From: JAAYXS01 sp964550375 | GTDB taxonomy: Bacteria > Planctomycetota > Phycisphaerae > UBA1845 > Fen-1342 | Assembly (NCBI GenBank): GCA_964550375.1 | Contig: CAZJYX010000014.1 | Span: 1 to 64,000 of the forward strand | Direction of reading: 5' to 3' | DNA length: 64,000 nt | In this document: piece by piece, positions 52,898-61,607 of the stretch | How the letters are laid out: every line of letters begins with the position of its first letter | Position numbering within the stretch: the first letter of the stretch is position 1 | Program-made: the position numbers and the translations under genes | Notes under the pieces: model-generated | What the model saw: only the letters and a program-made list of their open reading frames with translations | What the model was told of the DNA's origin: nothing | The model's database searches: none

Positions 52898-53950
52898 TCA
52901 CGCCGGGTCCGCGTCCTGCACCACCTCGCGCGGCGGCTTGGGCTCGTACTTGGGTATCTCCGGCTCCGGAACGTGCTCAATCAGCATGTGCACGACCTTG
53001 ACCGAGTCCAGCCCCTGGGCCTGGGCGGCGAAGTTGCAGGCAATGCGGTGCCGTAGCACCGGCACCGCCACCTTGCGAACGTCCGCGATGCTCACGCTGT
53101 AGCGGCCGTCCATCGCCGCCATCGCCTTGCCGCCCCACAGCAGGAACTGACCCGCCCGCGGCCCGGCCCCCCAATCGACATATTTCTTCACGAAGTCCGG
53201 CGCGGTCGCGTCGCTGGGCCGCGAAGCCCGCGTCAAGGCCGCCGCGTAGTCAACGATGTATTCCGTCACCGGCACGGCCGCAATCAGCTTCTGCATGTTC
53301 AGCACCTGCCGATCACTCAGCACGGTGCGCAGCGCGGGCGTCTCCTCGCCCGTCGTCTGCGTCAGGATCCTCTGCTCCTCGGCCAGCGTCGGGTAATCCA
53401 CCCAGACATTGAACATGAACCGATCGAGCTGGGCCTCCGGCAGCGGATACGTACCCTCCTGCTCGATCGGGTTCTGCGTCGCAATCACGAAGAACGGGTT
53501 CGGCAGCGGGTACGTCTGCGACCCGCTCGTCACCTCGCGCTCCTGCATCGCCTGCAGCAGGGCCGCCTGCGTCTTCGGCGGCGTGCGGTTGATCTCATCG
53601 GCCAGCACGATATGCGCGAATACCGGCCCGCGCACGAAGCGAAACTCACGCCGCCCGTCCGGCAACTCGTCAATCACGTTCGTGCCGGTGATGTCGGAGG
53701 GCATCAGGTCGGGCGTGAACTGGATGCGCTTGAAGCTCAGCGACGTGATGCGCGCCAGCGTCGACACCATCAGCGTCTTCGCCAGCCCCGGCACCCCGAC
53801 CAGCAGGCAGTGCCCGCGCGTGAAGATCGCGGCTAGCATCTGCTCGATCACGTCGTTCTGCCCGACGATATGCCGGGCCAGCTCGTCGAGAATCAACTGC
53901 TTGGAGCGGTGGAATTCCTTGAGCAGCGTTTCGAAGGACTCTTTGGCCAT
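52898..53950 (-). CDS. MoxR-family AAA+ ATPase
   Basis: The 350-residue protein has Walker A GVPGLAKT at 52-59, Walker B HIVLADEINR near 115, sensor 1 FFVIATQNPIEQEGTYPLPE and the arginine-finger region EAQLDRFMFNVWVDYP. This is standard MoxR. Such ATPases act as chaperones, often with von Willebrand A proteins (none follows in this window). The upstream J-domain gene ends 33 bases before it, and the two may form an operon. Confidence 0.92.
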   Translation of the reverse strand: MAKESFETLLKEFHRSKQLILDELARHIVGQNDVIEQMLAAIFTRGHCLLVGVPGLAKTLMVSTLARITSLSFKRIQFTPDLMPSDITGTNVIDELPDGRREFRFVRGPVFAHIVLADEINRTPPKTQAALLQAMQEREVTSGSQTYPLPNPFFVIATQNPIEQEGTYPLPEAQLDRFMFNVWVDYPTLAEEQRILTQTTGEETPALRTVLSDRQVLNMQKLIAAVPVTEYIVDYAAALTRASRPSDATAPDFVKKYVDWGAGPRAGQFLLWGGKAMAAMDGRYSVSIADVRKVAVPVLRHRIACNFAAQAQGLDSVKVVHMLIEHVPEPEIPKYEPKPPREVVQDADPA

Positions 53951-53983
53951 GCCGTCCCAGTCGTGTCGTTGCGCCGGGCGCCG

Positions 53984-54541
53984 TCAGCTCCGCGGTCGCG
54001 GCAGCTCGCCGGTCTCGTAAGCCCGGGCCAGCCGGTCGTACGCCGCCCGGTAGGCCAGGAAGCGCACATGATACTCGGCGCGCGACGGCTCGTCAGGCGC
54101 CTTGTCGGGATGATAGTTCTGCGAGACCTGCCGCCAGGCCTGCTTGAGCGCCGCCGCCGTCGCGTCCGCCGACAGGTCGAACAGCGCCAGCGCCTCGCGC
54201 ACCTCCAGCTCAGCCGCCCGCCGCTCAACCTGCTCCGCCACCACCGTCCGCTCCCGCGGCCCGGCCCGCTCACGCAACCAGCGCCAGTCCCAGACGTCCG
54301 GCAGGAGCGCTCCGGCCGTCGTGCCCAGGATCGTCAGCGAGCGGGCAAACGGCCGCCCGCGCAGCCGCAGCAGGCTGTCCAGCACCAGCCCGGTCGTCGC
54401 CGCGATTTTCCCGCCGATCCGGGCGGATTTGCGGCGCTGGGCAGCGTACTCACCTACCAGCAGCGGAGCGATGTCCCGCTGCCACACCCGCCGCAGGAAA
54501 CGTCGAAAGGCTTCGTTGTCGCGCGACCGTGTTGCGGCCAT
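53984..54541 (-). CDS. J-domain protein
   Basis: The 185-residue protein ends with a J domain: LFDLSADATAAALKQAWRQV, then NYHPDKAP with the HPD motif at 144-146, then RFLAYRAAYDRLARAY. J domains stimulate DnaK ATPase. The N-terminal ~100 residues are helical, with RFLRRVWQRDIAPLLVGEYA and a stretch of possible membrane contact (LTILGTTAGALLPDVWDWRW). The next gene is MoxR, 33 bases after the stop. Together they suggest a chaperone pair, though no client is seen. Confidence 0.75.
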   Translation of the reverse strand: MAATRSRDNEAFRRFLRRVWQRDIAPLLVGEYAAQRRKSARIGGKIAATTGLVLDSLLRLRGRPFARSLTILGTTAGALLPDVWDWRWLRERAGPRERTVVAEQVERRAAELEVREALALFDLSADATAAALKQAWRQVSQNYHPDKAPDEPSRAEYHVRFLAYRAAYDRLARAYETGELPRPRS

Positions 54542-54649
54542 GTCAGTCGTGGGCGAACATGGTGGTTACGCGGCCGCCGGTAGCGGCCGACCTGCGAGGT
54601 TATACCACGCTGTTGGCGTCGTGGGCAGTCATGTCGGGAGTCGGTAGAA

Positions 54650-56245
54650 GTGCAGGACGCTCCGGAATTCGACTTCGTGGCCGAGGCGGGCGACCCCTGG
54701 ACGCCTTTCGTCGGTGTGGCGTGCGTGTCGGCGGCGGCCCTGGTACTGGCGGCCCTGGGTCGGCGACGCTTTCCGGTCGGGGTGAGCCAGGCCCTGTTCG
54801 TGGCCGGCGTGAGCGGTGCCCTCCTGGCAGGCTACGCACCGAACCAGGCCGGGCCGGCGCAGCCGGTGGCCGTTTGCGCGTTTCTGACCGGCATGGCGGT
54901 GCTCTGGCACCTGATGCGCCGCTGGCTGGCGCGCCAGCAGAACCAGGCCGCCGAAGGCGCATGGGCGCAGGAACTGGCACTGCGCAGCCGCATCGCCGGC
55001 CACGCCGTCGTGATTTGCGGCGTGCTGCTGGCGGGCGTGTCCCTGCAACTGCCGGCCGACCTCGACCGGCAGACCTGGCTGGCCATCAGTCTGTGTCTGA
55101 TGATCCTGGTGGGACTGTCGGTCCAGCGCCTGGCGGGGGGGGGCGGCGGCCTGAGCCAATACGCGATGCTCGGGCTGCTCGCGTGTGCGCTGCGGCTGGC
55201 ATACGCGCCGGCCGACTTGCTGCCCAGCCCTGGGGGGGTGGCGCTCGCCTTGCTCGCTGTGGGAGTGGCGGCGCTCCTGGCCGCGCTCGTGCCGCTGTTG
55301 GGTCGCTGGTGGCACCGCCGCCGCCTCTGGCGGACAGCTCCGCATGAGTTGGTCGTGCCGCCGCCGGAATATCGCGTCTTCTGGGCCGCCGTGTTAATCG
55401 TGGCGGCCCTGGTTGGCGCCGCAGGGCTAATGGTCGCGGAGTCATGGCCGACGCCGCTGGCGGTTTTCGCCGCTGCCTTGGCGGCACTCATCGCCGGCCA
55501 CCGCCGACAAAGCCTCGCCGCCGGAGAGCTTGGGTTGGTGCTGGTGGGCGCGGGGATAGTGCTAATGGCCACGGCCTGGTTGCCGTCTGCGCCGCTGAAC
55601 TCGCTGTTGGGCAGCGCTGTCGCCGGGGGCTACCTGCTATGGCTGGCACGCTTTTGGCACCAGCAGTTGCACGATGGTCAGGTCTGGACGACCGCCGGGC
55701 GGTTGATACCGTCAGCCCGCCGACTGGCGTGTGCCGCGGCGGCGCTCTGCGCCGTTCTGGCGGTGGCGGCGGCGACGACTGACGCCGACGCGCTCGCACA
55801 GGTCGGCCGCTGGCAGGCACTGCTGGCAACCTTGGCGCTGCTGGGGCTCTGGTCGATGCTGGTGCGTGACGCCGGCGGGGAGGGCGGCACGCTCGGGGCG
55901 TTTGCGGCGGGTCTAGTGCTGCTGGCCGCCTGTGTGCCGGTGCGGGCGTTGCTGGCGATGGTGAACGTGCCGACGACTGGGCCGGTCCTGGCGGCCGGCG
56001 CGGCACTGCTTCTGGCGCTGCGGGTTGGTCACCAGCGCGGCCAAACGGAGGTCGATTCGGCCTTCAACGCTTACATTGGCGGCTTCCTACCGGCCGGCGT
56101 GCTCTACGCGGTCGTGTTGTCAGAGACATACGGCGACGCCCGCTTCGGGCTGGCCGGTATTGCGCCGCTCGCCGGCCTGTTGCCGGCCGTGCTCATCCGC
56201 TGGCGGCCGTGGCGGCGTGAAACGCGCGGCGAGCCGGTGGAGTAA
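54650..56245 (+). CDS. polytopic membrane protein, unknown
   Basis: The 531-residue protein starts at GTG 54650 with GGAG upstream and has about 13 hydrophobic spans separated by short basic loops. Examples are LVLAALGRRRFPVGVSQALF, VFWAAVLIVAALVGAAGLMV and GPVLAAGAALLLALRVG. No transporter signature is evident. Its stop is two bases before the pseudokinase start, so translation is coupled and the two are probably partners. Divergent from the J-domain gene. Confidence 0.6.
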   Translation: MQDAPEFDFVAEAGDPWTPFVGVACVSAAALVLAALGRRRFPVGVSQALFVAGVSGALLAGYAPNQAGPAQPVAVCAFLTGMAVLWHLMRRWLARQQNQAAEGAWAQELALRSRIAGHAVVICGVLLAGVSLQLPADLDRQTWLAISLCLMILVGLSVQRLAGGGGGLSQYAMLGLLACALRLAYAPADLLPSPGGVALALLAVGVAALLAALVPLLGRWWHRRRLWRTAPHELVVPPPEYRVFWAAVLIVAALVGAAGLMVAESWPTPLAVFAAALAALIAGHRRQSLAAGELGLVLVGAGIVLMATAWLPSAPLNSLLGSAVAGGYLLWLARFWHQQLHDGQVWTTAGRLIPSARRLACAAAALCAVLAVAAATTDADALAQVGRWQALLATLALLGLWSMLVRDAGGEGGTLGAFAAGLVLLAACVPVRALLAMVNVPTTGPVLAAGAALLLALRVGHQRGQTEVDSAFNAYIGGFLPAGVLYAVVLSETYGDARFGLAGIAPLAGLLPAVLIRWRPWRRETRGEPVE

Positions 56246-56247
56246 CC

Positions 56248-59200
56248 GTGGTGAAGCGCGTTTTCCCAGACCGTCTAGCGACTCGGCGGGTCGTGGTGAT
56301 TCCATCCGACCTCGACGCTGACGGCCGGGCGCGCTTCATCGCCAAGATCGCGGCGGCCGTGCGACAACAACGCGAGTTGGCCGGGCGCTGCGCGGATGTG
56401 CTGCGGGTCAGCGGCGAGGTCGGTGAGGAGGGCGACCGGCTGCTGATTCCACACGAGCCGGCCACTGCGGCCGATCCGGACGCCATCATCGAGTGGCAGC
56501 CGCGGCCGGACATCAACACGCTGCTGTGGCTGATGCTGCCGGCCGGGCGCGCCCTGCGTGCCGCAGCGCAAGCCCGCATGGTGCATGGCGGCATCCAGTT
56601 CCGGTCAATCTCTCTCGACGAGGCCGGACAGCCGAAGCTGGGCGACTTCGGCATCGCGCCGGCGTTCGCCGACGTCTGCGGGCGCGACTCGCGGGCCCGT
56701 ATTTGCTGTGTGGCCGGCGGCGCTGCGGAAGACGGCGCCGGCGTGGACTCGGGTATGTGGGAGCTGTTGCCCCCGGGCGAGACCCGTCCGCACGGCTGGA
56801 TTGCCCCGCTGTTCGCGCACGAGCTGTTTGAACAGCAATTGCCGCTCAACCTACAGGCGGATCAGTTCGCGCTGGGCGTGGTGCTGTTTGCCGTGGCGAC
56901 CGGCCGGCATCCGTACGGGGCGAGCTGGTCAGATCCGCTGTTGAACCTGTATTTCCAGATCGAGCCGTACTCACTGGCGGAGGTGCGCGCCGACTGGCAG
57001 GAGGCGTTTGCGCGTCATCGCGCCGGCGTGGCGGCGAGCACGGACCGGCCCATCCTGGCCTGGTCCGAACTGGTTCTGGGATTGCTCGCCAGCGAACCCG
57101 AGCAGCGGCAGTCCATGGCCGGCCAGGCCGCCGAAGCGTGTGCGGCACTGGCGCCGGCTGAATGGGCGGGGCTGGCCGAGGCGATCGCCGCCGGCCGGCA
57201 ACTGCTGGAGCAGGGCGCGGCCCTGGATTTCCTGGAGAAGCTGGCGCCGTGGCGGGAGCACCCGGCCTGGCCGGAGCCGGGGCGCGAACGTCTGGCGGAG
57301 TGGATTGGGCGCATCGATGCCCAGAAGGACTCGCTGCGGGCGCGCAAGCTGCGCGAGCAGCGCCTGAACGCCGGTCGCGAGGCGGCGGAGCTGTATGACC
57401 TGGCCACGGCCCGTGAGCACGCCGAGGCGCTCACGGCTGATGCGGACGCCGAGGAGGATTTGCGAACAGCGGCCGAGGCGCTGCTGAAGCTGTGCCAGGA
57501 GCAGGAGCAGTTCATCGAGTCGGGTGCCGATGCTCTGGCCATGGCGTACCTCGATGCGGCCCAGGAGGCCCTGGCCGCCGAGCGGCTGGACGATGCGCGC
57601 GAAGTGCTGCGTGGGATCATGCAGGACCCGGGCATGTCGCCGCTGCGCGCCGCGCAAGCCCGCCAGATGCTTGGCGACGTGGAGTTGACGGCGCAGCGTC
57701 TGGAGCGGCAGACGGCCGAGTTGGACGCCGCCGTGACCGAGGAACAGGCCTTCGAGCTGGCGGCCGCCGAACAGCGCCTTGCGCTGCTGCTGCAAGAAGA
57801 GCAGCCGGCCGAGTCGGTGGCGCGCCGGGCGGTGGCCTTGCTGGAGCAGGTGCGCACGCGGCTGAGGCAGCGGGCCGAATGGCGGGCGGCGCTGGACGAG
57901 GGGCTGGCCGTCTGGGAGCAGTCCGATCTGTCGGCCGTCGAGCAACGGCTGCAGGGTGTGCCCGAGAACACCGGCGATCCGCAGGTCGATCCGCAGCGCG
58001 CGCGACTGGCGCAAGCAGCCGGGCGCCTGCGCCGGGCGCTCGAGCAACAGGCGGAGGCCGAGCGCCACCTGGCTGAGAATCAGCCCGAATCGGCTGGCCG
58101 CTGCGCCGCGGCGGCGACGGCTATCGGGGAGCTGCCGGAGTCGCTGACGGCCGCGCTGCGTGAACTGGCGGCGCGCTGCCAGGAGGCGGTCAACCAGCAG
58201 CGCTTGGCAAAACTCGCGGCCGCCCGCGCGGCTTTGGACGCGGCCCAGGCCGCTTTTGATGAGGGCGACGTTGTCGCCAGCCGGCGGCGCCTGGATGCGG
58301 AAGTCCTGCCCGTTGCCGAACTCCCCGCCGACCAGCTTGCACTGGCCCAACGCCTGTCGGCCGAATGCGCGCGAGCGGCACAACTGCTGGACCAGTTCAC
58401 AGCGGCCCGGGCAGAGCTTGCACAGGAGCATTTCGACGCCGCGACGGCGTGTCTCGAACAAGTGGCGGCCGATGGTTTGCCGGGCGTGCTAGTCGCTCAG
58501 AAGCAGCAGCTTGCGGATGAGATTGCCGCCGCGCAGGCGGCCTTCGTTCAACGCCGGCGGGATGAGCTTGGTCAGCAGCTTGAGCAGGCGGCGGCGGCGC
58601 TGGCCGGGGGTCGGCTGCGCCCGGCCGGCACCGTCCTGCGAACGGTCGAACGGTCGGCGTACCTGACCGAAGAGTTGCGGGCGCGTGTTGCGGAGCTGCG
58701 CGCGAAGATCGACCTCCAGCGCCGCGGGCGCAAGAGTCGCTGGCCGCTGGCGGTCGGTGGCGGTGCGGCGGTGCTGGTTTGCGTGCTGGGGGCGTGGCTG
58801 CTGATGCGCGGCGGCGACGCTACACCGGCAGCGCCCGTTGCTGATGCGCGCGTTGAACCGGAGCGGACGACAGCCGTCGGTGACGGCCCGACCGTGTCGG
58901 CTGAGCCGACGCCCGCAACGCCACTACCGCCGGAGCAAGTCGTCTCGGCTGAGCCTGAGCCCGAGCCTCAGGAGGTTGCCGCAGTCGAGATTCCGCCTGT
59001 TCCGCCCATCAGCGCCGTTCAGACCGACGCGGAGACGCCGGCCGCCAGCGAGCCCGCGACCGAGCCTGTCGCGGTTGCCGAGGAGGCTGCGCCGGCCAAG
59101 CCTGAGCCAGAACCCGAACCCGAACCCGAGCCAGAACCCGAGCCAGAACCCGAGCCAGAGCCGGAACCGGAACCGGAGCCCGAGCCCGAACCCGAGCCTG

Positions 59201-61449
59201 AACCCGAGCCCACACCAGTGCCTACCTTTGCCGACGCCGGCACGGCCTTTCGGGCGGCACTGGCGGACTTGCTCCCGGCTGGCGTGACGGGGCTTGAACT
59301 CGCCGGCGCGCCCCCGGACGCCATCACGGCCCGTGCATTCTGGAATGGGCGGGAGTTGGTGCCGTATTCTGAACTGGCCTTCGATCAGTCGGTCGGCAGG
59401 TTCATGCAGACCCCGCAATCCGTGGCGGCGTGGTTCGCCCGCCAGATTGACGCCCTGGCGGCAATGCAGTCAGCCCGGCCGCCGCAGCCCATGCTTGATG
59501 AGCGCTACGACGCCCGGCTGGCTGTGGCTGACGACGAAGCGACCGTTGCCGGCGCGGACGCGGACGCAATCTCGATCAGCGTGCCCGCCAGGTTGCGGGA
59601 CGACCCGCGGCCAACGGCACAATTCGTCTTCGCCGGGCGCCTGGCGGATGATCGCCTGACCGCTACTGACGCGACCCGCGACGCGTTCGCGGCCTATCTG
59701 AACGGTCTGCGCCGCCAGCAAGCCCCCGCCGCGGCTGAGGCCGTGCGCCAGGCGCTGGCCGTACCGGACGGCGTTGAACTGCGGCTACCGGAACCACTGC
59801 CCGACGGCGAGCGGTATGCTCTCACGCTCGCATATGCCGGGCAGCCGCTGGTGGCGGTCCCCATGAACTGGTCGCCCGACTCGCTGACGTACGAGCCTGA
59901 TCTGGCAGACGTACCGGCGACCATCAGCAGCGCGGTGGTGCGGCTCGTCGAAGCCGGGCCGCTGCGGCAAGCGCTTGAGGATGACTGGCGCGAATTGGCG
60001 GCTCAGTTGGCACCGCCGGCCGGAAGCCCGGGCGCTGCGTTCTTCAGCCGGTGTGTCCTGCTCGATGTGAAGCCGACGGCTACCGCTGAACCATTCGAGC
60101 TGTCCATCGTGGCGGTCGCCGGCCCACCGGCGGCCCCGCCGGAAGAGTGGATCGAACTGAATCTGGCTGTGGCGTTCGAGGCCGGCGCTTTGACGTGGCA
60201 CAGCTCGGCAATTCCCGCGGCCCAGCGGCAAGTCGCGCAGACGCTGCAGCGCCTGGCCGCGGACCAGCAGGTACGTGCGCGGCGGCAGCAGCGGGCCGTC
60301 GAGGCGCTGGCGCGCGAGTTGAATGTTGCAGCAGGCGCCATCCAGGCGCAACCGGACGGCGACCTGCTGCTAGGTACGGCGTCACTGGCAGATGGCGTGT
60401 CTCGGTACGAGTGGACCTGGAACCCGGCGGAACTCGAGTATGCCGACCGGCGCCTGCTGCCGCCGCCGAGCCTGGAGCGCGATTTGGCGGCGCTGGCGGC
60501 CGGACCGGTTGATGCGGGGAGCTTCGTTAGCGTCCTGCGCGAAGTGACGCGGCGTAAAACCAGCGCCTACGGCCACGCGGCCTATCGCCCCGCATCCGAG
60601 GTGGAGGGCTCTGGAGACCCGACTGCCACGCTGCTTGAAACCAGCCGGGCGTTGCAGCGTCTGGTCGCGCCGAATGTGGCCGCGGATCCGTTTGCGACCA
60701 TTTTCGTCGAGTATTACGTCGGGCCGGATGATGTGTATGGATTGGCCTGGAATGCACAGACCGGCCCGGGCGACCAGGTTGTCGGCTGCGAGCAGCCACG
60801 CGTCTGGCGCGTCATGGCCACGGCGGAGCTGCGCGGCTTCGATACGCCCAGCGCATTCCGCGAGCGCTACACGGCCGACGCCGCTTTGGGCGAGAACCTG
60901 CTCGGGCGGGCGCTTGGCCCCGCCGGTGCGCCGCTGGCGGCGTCGGCCGGCGGATCGTTCGGCCTGGTCATCGCGCCGCACGAGCGGCTGTGGCTGGTGC
61001 GTTGGGAGCAGGTGCGCGTGGCACCACGGTCGATTGAGGGGCTGGACGACCGGGGTGCCGGGGCTGTGCGTGAATTCGCCTCGCTGCGCCAAGTGCTCCA
61101 GCCGAGCACGTCGCGGCGCGGACAAGTGAGTTGGCGGCGGGCCGGCGTGTGGTGCCTGCCGGCGCTGGGTGGCGTGGCGCAGGTGCCGGCGGACGAAGTG
61201 CGGCTGGTCCTGGGCGCGCTGCTGCCGGGCAGGCCGGAAGTGGCCCTGAGCTTCGATCGGCACAACGACTTCGTGTTCACCTACGTAGAGGATCTGTCGC
61301 TCTCGGGAGACTTCGCCTGGCGTGAATACGTCGAGCGCGTCCAGCGGCGGGAGATCGGATACACGTTCTGGGAGCGCGGCTGGGCCGGCGAGCACTGGCG
61401 GCCCACGCCCTACACCAGCTTCGCCCTGATCCGCTCGACTGCGGAGTAG
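56248..61449 (+). CDS. giant pseudokinase with membrane anchor
   Basis: The 1733-residue protein starts at GTG 56248; GGAG overlaps the previous gene's end. Residues ~1-280 resemble a Ser/Thr kinase without the glycine loop or ATP-binding Lys. The HRD motif reads HGG (VHGGIQFRSIS, His113), while DFG (KLGDFGIAPAF, Asp133) and the subdomain IX motif DQFALGVVLFAVATGRHPYG remain. Without the catalytic Asp, phosphotransfer is unlikely. Residues ~330-825 are a long Ala/Glu/Gln-rich coiled coil. A membrane span (WPLAVGGGAAVLVCVLGAWL) lies at 832-853, then a linker with 18 Pro-Glu repeats (952-987). About 740 further residues are probably outside the membrane and of unknown fold. Confidence 0.75.
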   Translation: MVKRVFPDRLATRRVVVIPSDLDADGRARFIAKIAAAVRQQRELAGRCADVLRVSGEVGEEGDRLLIPHEPATAADPDAIIEWQPRPDINTLLWLMLPAGRALRAAAQARMVHGGIQFRSISLDEAGQPKLGDFGIAPAFADVCGRDSRARICCVAGGAAEDGAGVDSGMWELLPPGETRPHGWIAPLFAHELFEQQLPLNLQADQFALGVVLFAVATGRHPYGASWSDPLLNLYFQIEPYSLAEVRADWQEAFARHRAGVAASTDRPILAWSELVLGLLASEPEQRQSMAGQAAEACAALAPAEWAGLAEAIAAGRQLLEQGAALDFLEKLAPWREHPAWPEPGRERLAEWIGRIDAQKDSLRARKLREQRLNAGREAAELYDLATAREHAEALTADADAEEDLRTAAEALLKLCQEQEQFIESGADALAMAYLDAAQEALAAERLDDAREVLRGIMQDPGMSPLRAAQARQMLGDVELTAQRLERQTAELDAAVTEEQAFELAAAEQRLALLLQEEQPAESVARRAVALLEQVRTRLRQRAEWRAALDEGLAVWEQSDLSAVEQRLQGVPENTGDPQVDPQRARLAQAAGRLRRALEQQAEAERHLAENQPESAGRCAAAATAIGELPESLTAALRELAARCQEAVNQQRLAKLAAARAALDAAQAAFDEGDVVASRRRLDAEVLPVAELPADQLALAQRLSAECARAAQLLDQFTAARAELAQEHFDAATACLEQVAADGLPGVLVAQKQQLADEIAAAQAAFVQRRRDELGQQLEQAAAALAGGRLRPAGTVLRTVERSAYLTEELRARVAELRAKIDLQRRGRKSRWPLAVGGGAAVLVCVLGAWLLMRGGDATPAAPVADARVEPERTTAVGDGPTVSAEPTPATPLPPEQVVSAEPEPEPQEVAAVEIPPVPPISAVQTDAETPAASEPATEPVAVAEEAAPAKPEPEPEPEPEPEPEPEPEPEPEPEPEPEPEPEPEPEPTPVPTFADAGTAFRAALADLLPAGVTGLELAGAPPDAITARAFWNGRELVPYSELAFDQSVGRFMQTPQSVAAWFARQIDALAAMQSARPPQPMLDERYDARLAVADDEATVAGADADAISISVPARLRDDPRPTAQFVFAGRLADDRLTATDATRDAFAAYLNGLRRQQAPAAAEAVRQALAVPDGVELRLPEPLPDGERYALTLAYAGQPLVAVPMNWSPDSLTYEPDLADVPATISSAVVRLVEAGPLRQALEDDWRELAAQLAPPAGSPGAAFFSRCVLLDVKPTATAEPFELSIVAVAGPPAAPPEEWIELNLAVAFEAGALTWHSSAIPAAQRQVAQTLQRLAADQQVRARRQQRAVEALARELNVAAGAIQAQPDGDLLLGTASLADGVSRYEWTWNPAELEYADRRLLPPPSLERDLAALAAGPVDAGSFVSVLREVTRRKTSAYGHAAYRPASEVEGSGDPTATLLETSRALQRLVAPNVAADPFATIFVEYYVGPDDVYGLAWNAQTGPGDQVVGCEQPRVWRVMATAELRGFDTPSAFRERYTADAALGENLLGRALGPAGAPLAASAGGSFGLVIAPHERLWLVRWEQVRVAPRSIEGLDDRGAGAVREFASLRQVLQPSTSRRGQVSWRRAGVWCLPALGGVAQVPADEVRLVLGALLPGRPEVALSFDRHNDFVFTYVEDLSLSGDFAWREYVERVQRREIGYTFWERGWAGEHWRPTPYTSFALIRSTAE
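59101..59208 (+). repeat. 18 Pro-Glu codon repeats
   Basis: The 108 bases encode 18 Pro-Glu pairs using mixed codons (CCT/CCC/CCA/CCG with GAG/GAA). Mixed use argues for selection on the protein rather than simple slippage. Such runs form stiff linkers, here just outside the predicted membrane span. Confidence 0.95.
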
Positions 61450-61475
61450 CTACCGGCCCAGACAGCAGGCCCAGC

Positions 61476-61503
61476 TTGTACCGCCCGGTGGGCCGTCTAT
61501 AAT
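61476..61503 (+). promoter_or_regulatory. promoter for the 61.6-kb membrane protein
   Basis: A perfect TATAAT (61498-61503) is preceded by TTGTAC (61476-61481, three of six) with 16 bases between. The predicted start near 61510 gives a leader of about 98 bases. It lies just after the pseudokinase stop. Confidence 0.5.
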
Positions 61504-61607
61504 GCCGCGGCGTGTGGCTAGTCAGGTCGGCGAGGGCATTAACCCGTCATCCGCGCCCGCCAACTTGTTGACGGGGCGGCTGGTCGGAGAAGCGATTGGA
61601 GGATGAC

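Noticed and set aside
59019..59327. Minus-strand Gly-Ser repeat frame
   Set aside because: It is the complement of the Pro-Glu repeats of the pseudokinase; the plus-strand frame is the real one.
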